From Brachyspira pilosicoli P43/6/78 (lineage in GTDB: Bacteria > Spirochaetota > Brachyspiria > Brachyspirales > Brachyspiraceae), in NCBI RefSeq assembly GCF_000325665.1, contig NC_019908.1:1984001-2048000 (forward strand): a stretch of DNA of 64,000 nucleotides, read 5' to 3'. Below are positions 25,789 to 34,483 of the stretch, in pieces (the first letter of the stretch is position 1; each line of letters begins with the position of its first letter). Below the pieces are notes generated by a model that worked only from the letters and a program-made list of their open reading frames with translations, did not search any database and was not told the origin of the DNA. The translations under genes and the position numbers were made by a program.

Positions 25789-27340
25789 GGTTTTCTATTT
25801 CATTTTTTAGCTTTTCAGCGTTTAATTTTTCGCTTTCGAGATTCTCTATGTAATCATCAAATATCTCTCTAAAAAAATTAAACTCTTCATCAGACATAAA
25901 TATATTTCTTGATATTTCAAAATTATTTTTAATATTGGAGATAATATTATCAATCTTTAATAATAAGTCATTTAGAATATTTATATATTTTTCTTTTTTT
26001 TCTTTTTCTATTTTTTTAGCTTTTAATCTTTTAATATGATATTCAGGCTCAAACTCAAACAATGCTTCATAATTTTTTGAAAGTCTGTTTGATAATAAAC
26101 CATTTGTTTTTATAGCAGAGTTTATTTCAACAACACATTTATCACTTCCAAAAAAATTGCATCTAAACTTTTTTGTTTGATTTCTGCTAATGTCTAATGG
26201 ATAAAAATATCCGTTTTTCTGTAATTGTTTTATTGGTATATAAATAATAGTTTCAGCTTTATTATTATATTCGTCCATAACAACATCAAAACTTTTTGCT
26301 ATATAATACTTATCATCAATGTTTTCTGTATCATAAACTTTCTCTAAATAAAAACATTCATTATTTATTTTTATATTTTCAAAATCATTTTTCCATTCAT
26401 CTATTAAATCATTAAAATTATAATATTCTCTAATAGCGTTTTCAGTAATCTTTTTTACAATATCAATATGCTCTTCTTTACTCCATAAACAATTATAAAT
26501 AATAAAGCAATCATAAATATCAACTTCTTCTTTAGCACTTAAATAAGCCGACAGCTTTAATAAATATGCTATATGCTGCCATCTTCTGTCTGATACATAT
26601 ATATTAATATTCTCTTCATTAAACTTCTCTATAGAAAGCTTTATATAATGAATAATATCAATAACAGTTTTTGAAAGTTTAATATTATTAGCATTATTTC
26701 TAATTTCTAACCATTCATCTGTTGATATTTTTAAGTTATCATCTATATCTACAAAAGAAGATAGTTCTGTGTTTTGAAGTATTTTTTCAAAGTTATCTTT
26801 AGTTTTTATATTTGTTATATTTAAACGCATTATAAATCTATCATACAATGCTTCAAGACCTTGACCTTCTGGAGGAGTTTCATTGCTTGCTGAGATTAAT
26901 GCTTTTAATGGCACTTTTATTTCATTAACACCATTTTTAAATATTCTTTCATTTATTATGGTAAGAAGTGTGTTTAATATAGCGGGGCTGCTTTTCCAAA
27001 TTTCATCTAAAAAAGCAAAGTCAGCATCTGGCAAATATCCTTCAATTTTTCTTATATATCTATCGTTTTTTAATTCTTCCAAACTAATAGGGCCGAATAT
27101 ATCTTCTGGTGTGCTGAATCTTTGCATTAAGTATCCAAAATATTTTGAATCTTTGAATGCATAAGATATTCTCTTTGCTATAAAGCTTTTTGCTGTTCCA
27201 GGAGGGCCGTATAAAAATATTGGTTTTCCTGCTATAGCACTTAATAGAGTTAATGCTACAATATTTTCTCTCTCATAAAGACCATTAGAAAGTAATTTTA
27301 TAATATTTTCTATTTTTTTAAATATATCAGTATTTTTCAT
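25772..27340 (-). CDS. ravA: RavA-like MoxR-family AAA+ ATPase
   Basis: 522 residues, near the 498 of Escherichia coli RavA. Walker A PIFLYGPPGTAKSFIAKR near residue 40, then RFSTPEDIFGPISLEELKND, Walker B ADFAFLDEIWKSSPAIL, and sensor ISASNETP. The C-terminal half carries the RavA-specific helical and beta (LARA-type) extensions. The overlap with viaA indicates co-translation of a chaperone-like pair. A different MoxR gene (33261) is also present, so the two should not be confused. Confidence 0.87.
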   Translation of the reverse strand: MKNTDIFKKIENIIKLLSNGLYERENIVALTLLSAIAGKPIFLYGPPGTAKSFIAKRISYAFKDSKYFGYLMQRFSTPEDIFGPISLEELKNDRYIRKIEGYLPDADFAFLDEIWKSSPAILNTLLTIINERIFKNGVNEIKVPLKALISASNETPPEGQGLEALYDRFIMRLNITNIKTKDNFEKILQNTELSSFVDIDDNLKISTDEWLEIRNNANNIKLSKTVIDIIHYIKLSIEKFNEENINIYVSDRRWQHIAYLLKLSAYLSAKEEVDIYDCFIIYNCLWSKEEHIDIVKKITENAIREYYNFNDLIDEWKNDFENIKINNECFYLEKVYDTENIDDKYYIAKSFDVVMDEYNNKAETIIYIPIKQLQKNGYFYPLDISRNQTKKFRCNFFGSDKCVVEINSAIKTNGLLSNRLSKNYEALFEFEPEYHIKRLKAKKIEKEKKEKYINILNDLLLKIDNIISNIKNNFEISRNIFMSDEEFNFFREIFDDYIENLESEKLNAEKLKNEIENHETIY

Positions 27341-27557
27341 AAAACTCTCTCACTTATTTAAGTATATCATAGCTGTATTATTATTTAAAGTAATTATATT
27401 TAATAATGCTTAATTTACTTTTATATGTTTTTTTGATATAATTAATAAAAAAGTTAAATAAATCATTTTACAAAAATAGTTCTCTTATGCTTTTTTATAT
27501 AATTGACGAATATATAATAATTAATAAATAAATTTAATAAGCCTATGCGGGGTAAAT

Positions 27558-29495
27558 ATGTATAAATATATATTACTAATATTCATAATTGGGTTGAATA
27601 TTCTTAATGCACAAACTTCTTTAAGCAATGATTATTCTTCTACAAATAGCTATAGTGAAAATGGATATATTAGAAATGAAGAAGAGGCAAGGGCAGCATA
27701 TAGTTTTGCTCTATACTATAAAGAAAAAGCATTAGCAAGTGGTGTACGCAATGAAGAGAGTATTAATAATTTAGAAAATGCTAAAGTTATATTAAAAGAA
27801 GTTTTAAAATATATACAAGATGATGATATATATATTTCTCTTGCTGAAACTCATGAGGCTTTAGGAGAAATTGAGGAGAGTATAAAAATATATGATTCTC
27901 TTGTATTAAACAATCCTCAAAATATAGATATATTAATCAAGGCTGCTGAGAGAAACATATTTTTTGTAGGAGATTTTAAAAAGGCAAAATATTATCTTGA
28001 AAATGCTTATGAGATAGACAGAAATTATAATGATACTTTGATATTATTAGGTTTTATTAATTTTAATGATAGAGATTTTCAAAATGCTGTTTATTATTTT
28101 GATAAGGTAAATACTTCAAAACCAGCTAGTAAGAATTATTTGCAGTATTATAATTTTTATTATGGAATGTGCAATTTTTATTTAAGCAGATTTCAAAATG
28201 CAATAGATAGACTAAATAAACTTAATTATGATTCTTTATCAGATAAAGATAGGCAAGATGCTTCATTTGCTGTAATAAAGAGTTATCAAGCATTAGAAAA
28301 CTATGATGAGGCATATAGTAAAAGTTTAGAAAACCCTAATGCTTCTATTTTAAGTGCTTATTTAAGTTTTATGGCTGACAAATATAATGAAGAATTATTC
28401 TCACAAATTAATAATAGTGTTAATATTCCGCAAGTGTTGTCTGTTATTATAGAAGCTAAAAATAATGGCTACAGCAATGCTTTAAATATTATAGAAACAG
28501 ATATAGACAGAGCAAAAATAGATTTGGATATAATTCAAACATACTATAAACTTGTAAATGAAGTAGGAAGCAAAGAAGAAAAAATAAAAGCAGAGATGGA
28601 TATTATTAGTTTTTATTTAATGCTTGGCAATATAGATGCTTTGCCTAAACATATAGAAAATATTATTAATTATGACAGTAAAAATGAAAAACTATATACA
28701 TTATATTTGCAAGCTGCTTTGAAATTTGAAGAGCAAAATAATAAAGAAGCTGCCAAAGAGATGCTTTATAAATATGCTTCATTAAAAAAAGGCAATATAG
28801 CAGAAAATGAATTAGTATCTTTGGTTATGACTTCTTCTGATATAGGCGAATATGATTTTGCTATAAAAAATATTGAAAAGTTTGAAAAAGAAAAAGATTC
28901 TTATAGTTATTTGAAATCTTATGTATATTATTTAAATAATGACTTTGATAATGCTAATAACTTTTTAAATAAAGATTTAGAGTTTTTTAAGAGAAATAAA
29001 AATCTTAATACTAATGATTATAGATTAAATATACCTTATGTTACAGCACTTTCTGTTTCTAATACTAACTCTATTATGGAATATGCCAATTTTAAATATT
29101 CTATAGATAAAGATTCTGCTGAAGGATTAAATAGTTTAGCTTGGGCTTTGATATATTTGAATATTGATATAGATAAAGGAATATCGCTTGCTAAAGATGC
29201 TGTAAAAATAGAGCCTAAATCTCCTCATTATATAGATACTTTAGGTTTTGGATATTATTTAAAAGGCAATTATGATGAGTCTTTAAAATTATTGTTAAAG
29301 GCAGCATTTTATGCAGATGAAACATCTGAGGCTGAAATTTATTCACATTTGGCAGATGTTTATTATGCTAAAAAAGATTTTAACAATGCATTAAAATATT
29401 ATAGAAAATCAATTTCTTCTATTTATAAAGATAATAGCTTTGATTCAAAGAGAATAGAAGAGAGAATATCATCAATAGAAAATAACAAACAATAA
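27558..29495 (+). CDS. Secreted tetratricopeptide-repeat protein
   Basis: 645 residues with a signal peptide (MYKYILLIFIIGLNILNAQ) and TPR units throughout: EALGEIEESIKIYDSLVLNNPQ, DFKKAKYYLENAYEIDRNY, DFQNAVYYFDKV and, at the C-terminus, YLKGNYDESLKLLLKAAFYA and DFNNALKYYRKSI. Probably periplasmic or surface-attached, mediating protein contacts. It leads an operon with the LolA-like gene (31 nt gap) and rsmG, an arrangement that hints at an envelope-assembly role. Confidence 0.82.
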   Translation: MYKYILLIFIIGLNILNAQTSLSNDYSSTNSYSENGYIRNEEEARAAYSFALYYKEKALASGVRNEESINNLENAKVILKEVLKYIQDDDIYISLAETHEALGEIEESIKIYDSLVLNNPQNIDILIKAAERNIFFVGDFKKAKYYLENAYEIDRNYNDTLILLGFINFNDRDFQNAVYYFDKVNTSKPASKNYLQYYNFYYGMCNFYLSRFQNAIDRLNKLNYDSLSDKDRQDASFAVIKSYQALENYDEAYSKSLENPNASILSAYLSFMADKYNEELFSQINNSVNIPQVLSVIIEAKNNGYSNALNIIETDIDRAKIDLDIIQTYYKLVNEVGSKEEKIKAEMDIISFYLMLGNIDALPKHIENIINYDSKNEKLYTLYLQAALKFEEQNNKEAAKEMLYKYASLKKGNIAENELVSLVMTSSDIGEYDFAIKNIEKFEKEKDSYSYLKSYVYYLNNDFDNANNFLNKDLEFFKRNKNLNTNDYRLNIPYVTALSVSNTNSIMEYANFKYSIDKDSAEGLNSLAWALIYLNIDIDKGISLAKDAVKIEPKSPHYIDTLGFGYYLKGNYDESLKLLLKAAFYADETSEAEIYSHLADVYYAKKDFNNALKYYRKSISSIYKDNSFDSKRIEERISSIENNKQ

Positions 29496-29526
29496 CTAAA
29501 AAACAAAATAAGAGAGGTTTAAAATA

Positions 29527-30249
29527 ATGATGAAAAAAAGAATAATTTATATATGTTTATTTATATTTTCTGCAGCTACAGTATTTGCTCAAAATGAACA
29601 GGAAGTAATGAAAGAGGCTTTTGATAAGTTTTCAAAATCTCCATTTACTTCGCTTTATTCATCTGGAGGTGCTTTTTACAGCGGAGATGATTTAGACCAA
29701 ATGCCTATGATAGTTAATTATTATAAAAATGAAAATAATAATAAATATATGACAGCATTAGACGGGCTTTTGGGCGGTGTTATAATGGACGCTAAAGTTA
29801 TTAACAATGAACTTACATTATACACACAAGATTCTGGTGAAACTATTAAAAGAAACTTTAATACATTTGCATTAGAAGCTCCTATTATGCGTTTTCCTAA
29901 ACTTTATGCTGATATATTAGATTATAAATTTATAGATTTAAATAAAAAAATAATAAGCAGCAATATCACATTAGGTAAAAATTGGCATACTCTAAAAATT
30001 GGATATAATGACAGAGTTGATACTATAGTTTTTTCTGCTTCTACTTTCCGTGTAAGAAGTTTTTCTACTTCATTTATGGATAATGTTGTTAATGTTGAAT
30101 TTGGTTCTTATACTACAGTTAATAATATACCGTATCCTAAAGAGTTTATTATGAAAAGTAAAACTGATAAAAGAGAAATTCGCTACAATGTAACAAATGT
30201 TTCTGCTGGTAATAATGCTAAAAATGCAGCTAAAAAATTAGGCTGGTAA
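29527..30249 (+). CDS. Periplasmic LolA-like protein
   Basis: 240 residues; signal peptide MMKKRIIYICLFIFSAATVFAQ. The mature part is predicted mostly beta (YKNENNNKYMTALDGLLGG, ETIKRNFNTFALEAPIMRFP, NITLGKNWHTLKIGY), resembling the LolA/LolB half-barrel that carries lipoproteins or lipids, but I cannot match a family signature with certainty. GAGAGGT precedes the ATG. It sits between a TPR protein and rsmG. Confidence 0.6.
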   Translation: MMKKRIIYICLFIFSAATVFAQNEQEVMKEAFDKFSKSPFTSLYSSGGAFYSGDDLDQMPMIVNYYKNENNNKYMTALDGLLGGVIMDAKVINNELTLYTQDSGETIKRNFNTFALEAPIMRFPKLYADILDYKFIDLNKKIISSNITLGKNWHTLKIGYNDRVDTIVFSASTFRVRSFSTSFMDNVVNVEFGSYTTVNNIPYPKEFIMKSKTDKREIRYNVTNVSAGNNAKNAAKKLGW

Positions 30250-30250
30250 T

Positions 30251-30880
30251 ATGATTTATGATGATTTATGTATTGAATTAGATAAATTATCTTTATTTAA
30301 AGATGATGATAATGATTTAAAAAAAAGAAAGATAATAGATTATGCATCTTTAGTTATGGATTATAATAAAAATATAAATATAACAGGTGCTAAAGATATT
30401 CAGACATTTTTAGATGAGCATATTCTTGATTCTCTTTTGGCATTAGATGTATTTAGAGATTATGATAATATTATAGATGTTGGAAGCGGGGCAGGACTTC
30501 CTTCTATTCCGCTTGCTATAATGTATAATGATAAAAAGTTTACATTATGCGAGTCTAAAAATAAGAAGTCTGATTTTTTAGTTATAGCTAAAGAGAAATT
30601 GCATCTTACTAATATAAATATTGCATCAAAAAATGTATATGAATTAAAAGAGAAATATGACACAATTACATCAAGGGCTTTTTCTGATATAAAAACTCTT
30701 ATTAGAATATTTAAAAAGATAAAGACTAAAAATGCCTCTCTAATAGCATATAAGGGAAAACTTCAAACAATAGAAGAAGAGCTTAAAGAGATTAACGATA
30801 TACATAAATATGATGTTAATATAGTGAAGTTAGCTTCAAAGGAAAAAGAAAGACATTTAGTGATAATAAGAGACAAATAG
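30251..30880 (+). CDS. rsmG: 16S rRNA (guanine527-N7)-methyltransferase
   Basis: 209 residues, the GidB/RsmG family. It methylates G527 of 16S rRNA using S-adenosylmethionine. Motifs: MDYNKNINITGAKD, HILDSLLAL, the SAM-binding IIDVGSGAGLPSIPLAI, and TITSRAFSDIKTL. The ATG follows the previous stop by one base, so it is probably coupled to the LolA-like gene. Loss of RsmG gives low-level streptomycin resistance in other bacteria. Repeats follow its stop, and I see no clear terminator. Confidence 0.94.
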   Translation: MIYDDLCIELDKLSLFKDDDNDLKKRKIIDYASLVMDYNKNINITGAKDIQTFLDEHILDSLLALDVFRDYDNIIDVGSGAGLPSIPLAIMYNDKKFTLCESKNKKSDFLVIAKEKLHLTNINIASKNVYELKEKYDTITSRAFSDIKTLIRIFKKIKTKNASLIAYKGKLQTIEEELKEINDIHKYDVNIVKLASKEKERHLVIIRDK

Positions 30881-30938
30881 TTATATGTTTAAAATATAAA
30901 TTGAATATAAGATAATGGTTATATTATGATTAAAAAAA

Positions 30939-31042
30939 TGCAGTTCTTCGCGAAGCGTATCCGAAGGATATAAGGTTCTTTTATACCAATACCGAAAGGT
31001 ACCTACTCGGTAAAAGAACTGGGGTGCGGGGCAAAGCCCTGC
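30939..31042 (+). repeat. GC-rich dispersed repeat, copy 4
   Basis: Starts TGCAGTTCTTCGCGAAGCGT and ends GCAAAGCCCTGCA. The first 70 bp are almost identical to the start of the copy at 31316. The gap 30881-31491 holds three repeat segments and no gene that I can see. Confidence 0.8.
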
Positions 31043-31109
31043 AAATAATATAAAATAAAAGAGTTTAAAATTTTTATAATATATTGAAACAATAGTTTTC
31101 TATTGATTT

Positions 31110-31252
31110 TTTTCTTGTTCTTTTTCCCGCAGCTCGCACCCATACCTAAAGGTACTTCCTATGGTCGACCTGAAGGACTCCCTTCGGTCGCAGGCACTTC
31201 CTTCGGTTGCGGTGTGGACTTCGTCAAAAGAACCAAAAAGTGCAAGTACTAT
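31110..31252 (+). repeat. TTGTTCTTTTTCCCGCAG-type repeat with iterated CTTCCTTCGGT
   Basis: Begins TTGTTCTTTTTCCCGCAG, contains repeated CTTCCTATGGTCG/CTCCCTTCGGTCG/CTTCCTTCGGTTG units, then GGTGTGGACTTCGTCAAAAG and AAAAAGTGCAAGTAC. A shorter copy lies at 34330-34412. Confidence 0.75.
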
Positions 31253-31315
31253 AACTTTGTATGTTTGGAATATGTATAAACTTATATTGTAATACCAACA
31301 TCTTAAGCTAAAAAA

Positions 31316-31475
31316 TGCAGTTCTTCGCGAAGCGTATCCGAAGGATATAAGGTTCTTTTATATCAATACCGAGTAGGTGCCTTGCCGCAGGCACGCAGAG
31401 CGTCGGCAAAAGAAGTGGGGGTGTGTACCCTTACGGGCACGCTTCGCAGGGGGGCAAAGCCACCACAAATAAAAA
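31316..31475 (+). repeat. GC-rich dispersed repeat, copy 5
   Basis: Left part matches copy 4 (30939); the middle (ACCGAGTAGGTGCCTTGCCG and onward) matches copy 1 (2173). It ends GGGGGCAAAGCCACCACAAA, just before the stop of the minus-strand gene at 31492. Confidence 0.8.
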
Positions 31476-31491
31476 ACTTAAAAAATATCTT

Positions 31492-31905
31492 TTATTTATT
31501 AGAAAATATATTCTTTATATAATCATATGGAAGCATTGAGTTTTTATCTGTATAATAGAAATATCCAATTGATGCTGTGTCTTTTGAATATATTATAATA
31601 TCATTTGGTATATTTTTATTTGTGCTTATTATATTTATTTTATAGCTGTTAGTGTTTGCTTTAATAATTGGTATTGTTTTATTTAGAGATATGCTGTTTA
31701 AGCTTTTTATAATAAACTCTATATCATTTGTATTTGTGATGTTTAATATTTTATTTTGATATTCTAGAGTAATTTTTTCTACACTTTGAGGGTAGCAATT
31801 TATACCGTTGATTGGGGTTTTGTACCATAGAATTAGTATAACAATAATAAATAACGGTATTAGGCTTATAAGTTTTTTTATGTTTTTTTTGATATTGTTT
31901 TTCAT
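31492..31905 (-). CDS. Small membrane-anchored hypothetical protein
   Basis: 137 residues, not recognised. A Lys-rich N-terminus is followed by one membrane segment (residues about 13-28, LISLIPLFIIVILILWY) and a polar domain rich in Asn, Ile and Thr. It probably faces the periplasm or cell exterior. It stands alone: a terminator on the upstream side ends the transaldolase transcript, and repeats follow. Confidence 0.65.
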   Translation of the reverse strand: MKNNIKKNIKKLISLIPLFIIVILILWYKTPINGINCYPQSVEKITLEYQNKILNITNTNDIEFIIKSLNSISLNKTIPIIKANTNSYKINIISTNKNIPNDIIIYSKDTASIGYFYYTDKNSMLPYDYIKNIFSNK

Positions 31906-31913
31906 TTACTATA

Positions 31914-31955
31914 ATAAAAAAATTAGCTTTGCACTAAGTACTATATGCAAAGCTA
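31914..31955 (-). terminator. Intrinsic terminator of the transaldolase gene
   Basis: Plus-strand arms TTAGCTTTGCA and TGCAAAGCTAA (11-bp perfect, 12-nt loop). On the minus strand the stem is followed by TTTTTTTATT, as expected after the gene ending at 31972. Confidence 0.85.
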
Positions 31956-31971
31956 ATATAATATTTATAAA

Positions 31972-32625
31972 TTATTTACCAAAAACAGCTTCATAATCTT
32001 TTTTGAATTTTTCTATACCTTGGTCAGTGAGAGGGTGTTTAGTCATTTGTTCAATTACATTATAAGGTACAGTAGCAATATCAGCACCAGCTAAAGCACA
32101 TTCTGTAACATGTATAGGGTGGCGAACACTTGCTGAAATTATTTCTGTTTCTATTGCATGTGTAGCAAAAATATCAGATATTGTTCTAATAAGTTCAAGA
32201 CCGTCAGTAGATATGTCATCAAGTCTTCCTAAGAAAGGAGAAACATAAGTTGCACCTGCTCTTGCAGCAAGTAATGCCTGATTAGCTGAGAATATTAAAG
32301 TAACATTAGTTTTTATTCCTTCTTTAGATAATACTTTTACAGCTTTTAATCCTTCTACAGTCATAGGAATTTTTACTACCATGTTTTTATGTATTTTAGC
32401 TATTTCTCTTCCTTCAGCTATCATATCTTCTGCTTTTACAGTAGTAGCTTTTACCTCTCCGGAAATAGGTCCATCAACAATTGTAGTTATTTCTTCTATT
32501 GTTTTTTTAAAATCTCTTCCTTCTTTTGCTATTAATGATGGGTTTGTAGTAACTCCGCATATCACGCCCATATCATTAGCTTTTCTTATATCATCAACAT
32601 TAGCTGTATCTATGAAAAATTTCAT
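31972..32625 (-). CDS. tal: Transaldolase, short (TalC/FSA-like) form
   Basis: 217 residues from ATG 32625, chosen for TAGGAG upstream and the family start [16 protein letters not shown]. Motifs: [27 protein letters not shown] (Schiff-base Lys in KIPMT), [25 protein letters not shown], and [10 protein letters not shown]. It moves a three-carbon unit between sugar phosphates in the pentose phosphate pathway; the related fructose-6-phosphate aldolases cannot be excluded by sequence alone. It may complement the split transketolase at 41087-42865. Confidence 0.93.
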   Translation of the reverse strand: MKFFIDTANVDDIRKANDMGVICGVTTNPSLIAKEGRDFKKTIEEITTIVDGPISGEVKATTVKAEDMIAEGREIAKIHKNMVVKIPMTVEGLKAVKVLSKEGIKTNVTLIFSANQALLAARAGATYVSPFLGRLDDISTDGLELIRTISDIFATHAIETEIISASVRHPIHVTECALAGADIATVPYNVIEQMTKHPLTDQGIEKFKKDYEAVFGK

Positions 32626-32714
32626 TACAACACTCCTATAAATATATTTTGTTTTATCAATTATATATTTAATTTTATTTAATTTCAATTTATTATATAA
32701 TACATTTAATTAGG

Positions 32715-32740
32715 TTGACTTTTTTGCGTTTTATTATAAT
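32715..32740 (+). promoter_or_regulatory. Probable promoter of the BatD-like gene
   Basis: TTGACT (32715-32720) and TATAAT (32735-32740) with a short 14-bp spacer. The ATG at 32751 is only 10 nt beyond the -10 and has no Shine-Dalgarno sequence, so the 5' leader would be about 3 nt. Confidence 0.5.
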
Positions 32741-32750
32741 CTAAAAAGCT

Positions 32751-33248
32751 ATGAGATATTATATTATTTTGCTTATATTATTTATCAGCGGAACAGTTTT
32801 TCCAATGGTTTCTGTTGAAGGTAAGGTTAATAGAAAGAGTATATATAAATGGCAGAACATAAAATATACTTTAACTTTTACAGGAGATGCGAATAGTTTT
32901 AAGGCTGAAGGATTAGACGAAAACTCTATAAGCGATTTTGAAATAATAAACAAAAGAATAGAAAGCGAAACCATAGATAAAGATAATTCCGATATAAAAA
33001 CTGTATACAAAATAATATATACATTAAAACCTATTAATAAAGGTAAATTAAAAATACCAGAATTAGAGGCTCGTTATTATGAACTTGAGAGGGGAAATAA
33101 TTTAATACCAAATGAAGAGCCTTTGAGTGAATACAACATTAGAGTTTTTGGCAATTCATTTTTAATTATAATGATTGGGCAATGGGTACTTATAGTTCTT
33201 ATAGTGTATTTATTATATAAATTTATAAAAAAACAGCATAAAAATTAA
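32751..33248 (+). CDS. Short BatD-like membrane protein
   Basis: 165 residues: signal peptide (1-19), one immunoglobulin-like beta domain (VNRKSIYKWQNIKYTLTFTG, KTVYKIIYTLKPINKGKLKIPELEARY) and a C-terminal membrane helix (about 135-157). The domain and the adjacent moxR gene recall BatD of aerotolerance operons, but BatD is usually several hundred residues long; this is one domain only. The gene ends 12 nt before moxR. No BatA, BatB or DUF58 gene follows. Confidence 0.65.
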   Translation: MRYYIILLILFISGTVFPMVSVEGKVNRKSIYKWQNIKYTLTFTGDANSFKAEGLDENSISDFEIINKRIESETIDKDNSDIKTVYKIIYTLKPINKGKLKIPELEARYYELERGNNLIPNEEPLSEYNIRVFGNSFLIIMIGQWVLIVLIVYLLYKFIKKQHKN

Positions 33249-33260
33249 AATGGAGAGTTT

Positions 33261-34244
33261 ATGACTAAGGATTTACAGGCTATTTCAGAAGCAGCCAATG
33301 CGGCATTAGATGTTGTGAATGCAGTAAAAGATGAGATTAAAAAAGTAATAGTTGGGCAAGAGAATATGATAGATAAGCTTTTGCTTGGCATAGTATGTGA
33401 TGGGCACGTATTGCTTGAAGGGGTACCTGGTCTTGCAAAAACGCTTACAGTAAAAACTTTAGCTTCTACAATAGATGCTACTTTTAAAAGAATACAGTTT
33501 ACACCCGATTTGCTTCCTGCAGATATAATAGGTACAGAGATATATGATATTAAAAATTCAGTTTTCTTACCAAAGCAAGGACCAATATTTTCAAACATCA
33601 TACTTGCAGACGAGATAAACCGTTCTCCTGCTAAAGTGCAATCTGCTTTGCTTGAGGCCATGGAAGAACATCAAGTTACAATAGGCGATAAAACATATAA
33701 ACTTCCAGAAGTATTTTTAGTATTAGCTACTCAAAACCCAATAGAGCAGGAAGGTACTTATCCTTTACCAGAGGCACAAGTTGATAGATTTATGCTAAAA
33801 GTAATTGTAAAATACCCCCTAAAAAGCGAAGAGAAAACTATAATAAAAAATATGTCTTCTTCAAAACCAGAGGAAGTAAAACCTATCACAACAATAGAAA
33901 CAATAAACAAATTAAGAATATTAGCTAAACAAATATATATAGAAGATAAATTATTAGACTATATAGTTAATATAATAGATGCGACAAGAAACCCAATAGA
34001 ATATAAACTTAAAGAGGAGTATATTGATTATGGTGCTTCTCCTAGAGCTGGTATATATCTTACAAAAGCAGCTAAGGCTAATGCTATGATGAGCGGCAGA
34101 GGCTTTGTGATACCGGAAGATATTAGAGCTGTTGCTTATGAGGTTTTAAGACATAGAATAAGTGTAAGTTATGAGGCACAAGCTGAGAATGTAAGCAGCG
34201 ATATGATTATAGAGGAACTTCTTTCAAACATCAATGTGCCTTAA
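33261..34244 (+). CDS. moxR: MoxR-family AAA+ ATPase
   Basis: 327 residues, a canonical MoxR. Motifs: VIVGQENMIDKLLLGI, Walker A LLEGVPGLAKTLTVKT, FTPDLLPADIIGTEIYD, Walker B NIILADEINRSPAKVQSALLEAMEE, sensor LVLATQNPIEQEGTYPLPEAQVDRF, and GASPRAGIYL. Such ATPases act as chaperones in assembling VWA- or DUF58-containing membrane complexes. Here only a short BatD-like partner is adjacent; the downstream gene is a sulfotransferase-type lipoprotein, separated by a repeat. Confidence 0.93.
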   Translation: MTKDLQAISEAANAALDVVNAVKDEIKKVIVGQENMIDKLLLGIVCDGHVLLEGVPGLAKTLTVKTLASTIDATFKRIQFTPDLLPADIIGTEIYDIKNSVFLPKQGPIFSNIILADEINRSPAKVQSALLEAMEEHQVTIGDKTYKLPEVFLVLATQNPIEQEGTYPLPEAQVDRFMLKVIVKYPLKSEEKTIIKNMSSSKPEEVKPITTIETINKLRILAKQIYIEDKLLDYIVNIIDATRNPIEYKLKEEYIDYGASPRAGIYLTKAAKANAMMSGRGFVIPEDIRAVAYEVLRHRISVSYEAQAENVSSDMIIEELLSNINVP

Positions 34245-34329
34245 AAGTTGTATAAGAAGTTTTGAGCATATTAATATAATTTTTAAAAATTAAAATATAT
34301 ATTTAAAAATTTTAAGTTATTAATATTTT

Positions 34330-34412
34330 ATTGTTCTTTTTCCCGCAGCTACACACCTAAAGGTACTTCCTTCGGTCGCGGTGTGGACTTCGTTAAGGGC
34401 AAAGACATGCAA
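34330..34412 (+). repeat. Repeat related to 31110, copy 2
   Basis: TTGTTCTTTTTCCCGCAG, CTAAAGGTACTTCCTTCGG and GGTGTGGACTTCGTTAAGG, a shortened version of the 31110 copy. Confidence 0.72.
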
Positions 34413-34483
34413 ATATTTAAAATTTAAGTTATTAGAAAATAAAAAATTTTTTAGTATATATATATTATATTTAGGTGCTGCTT

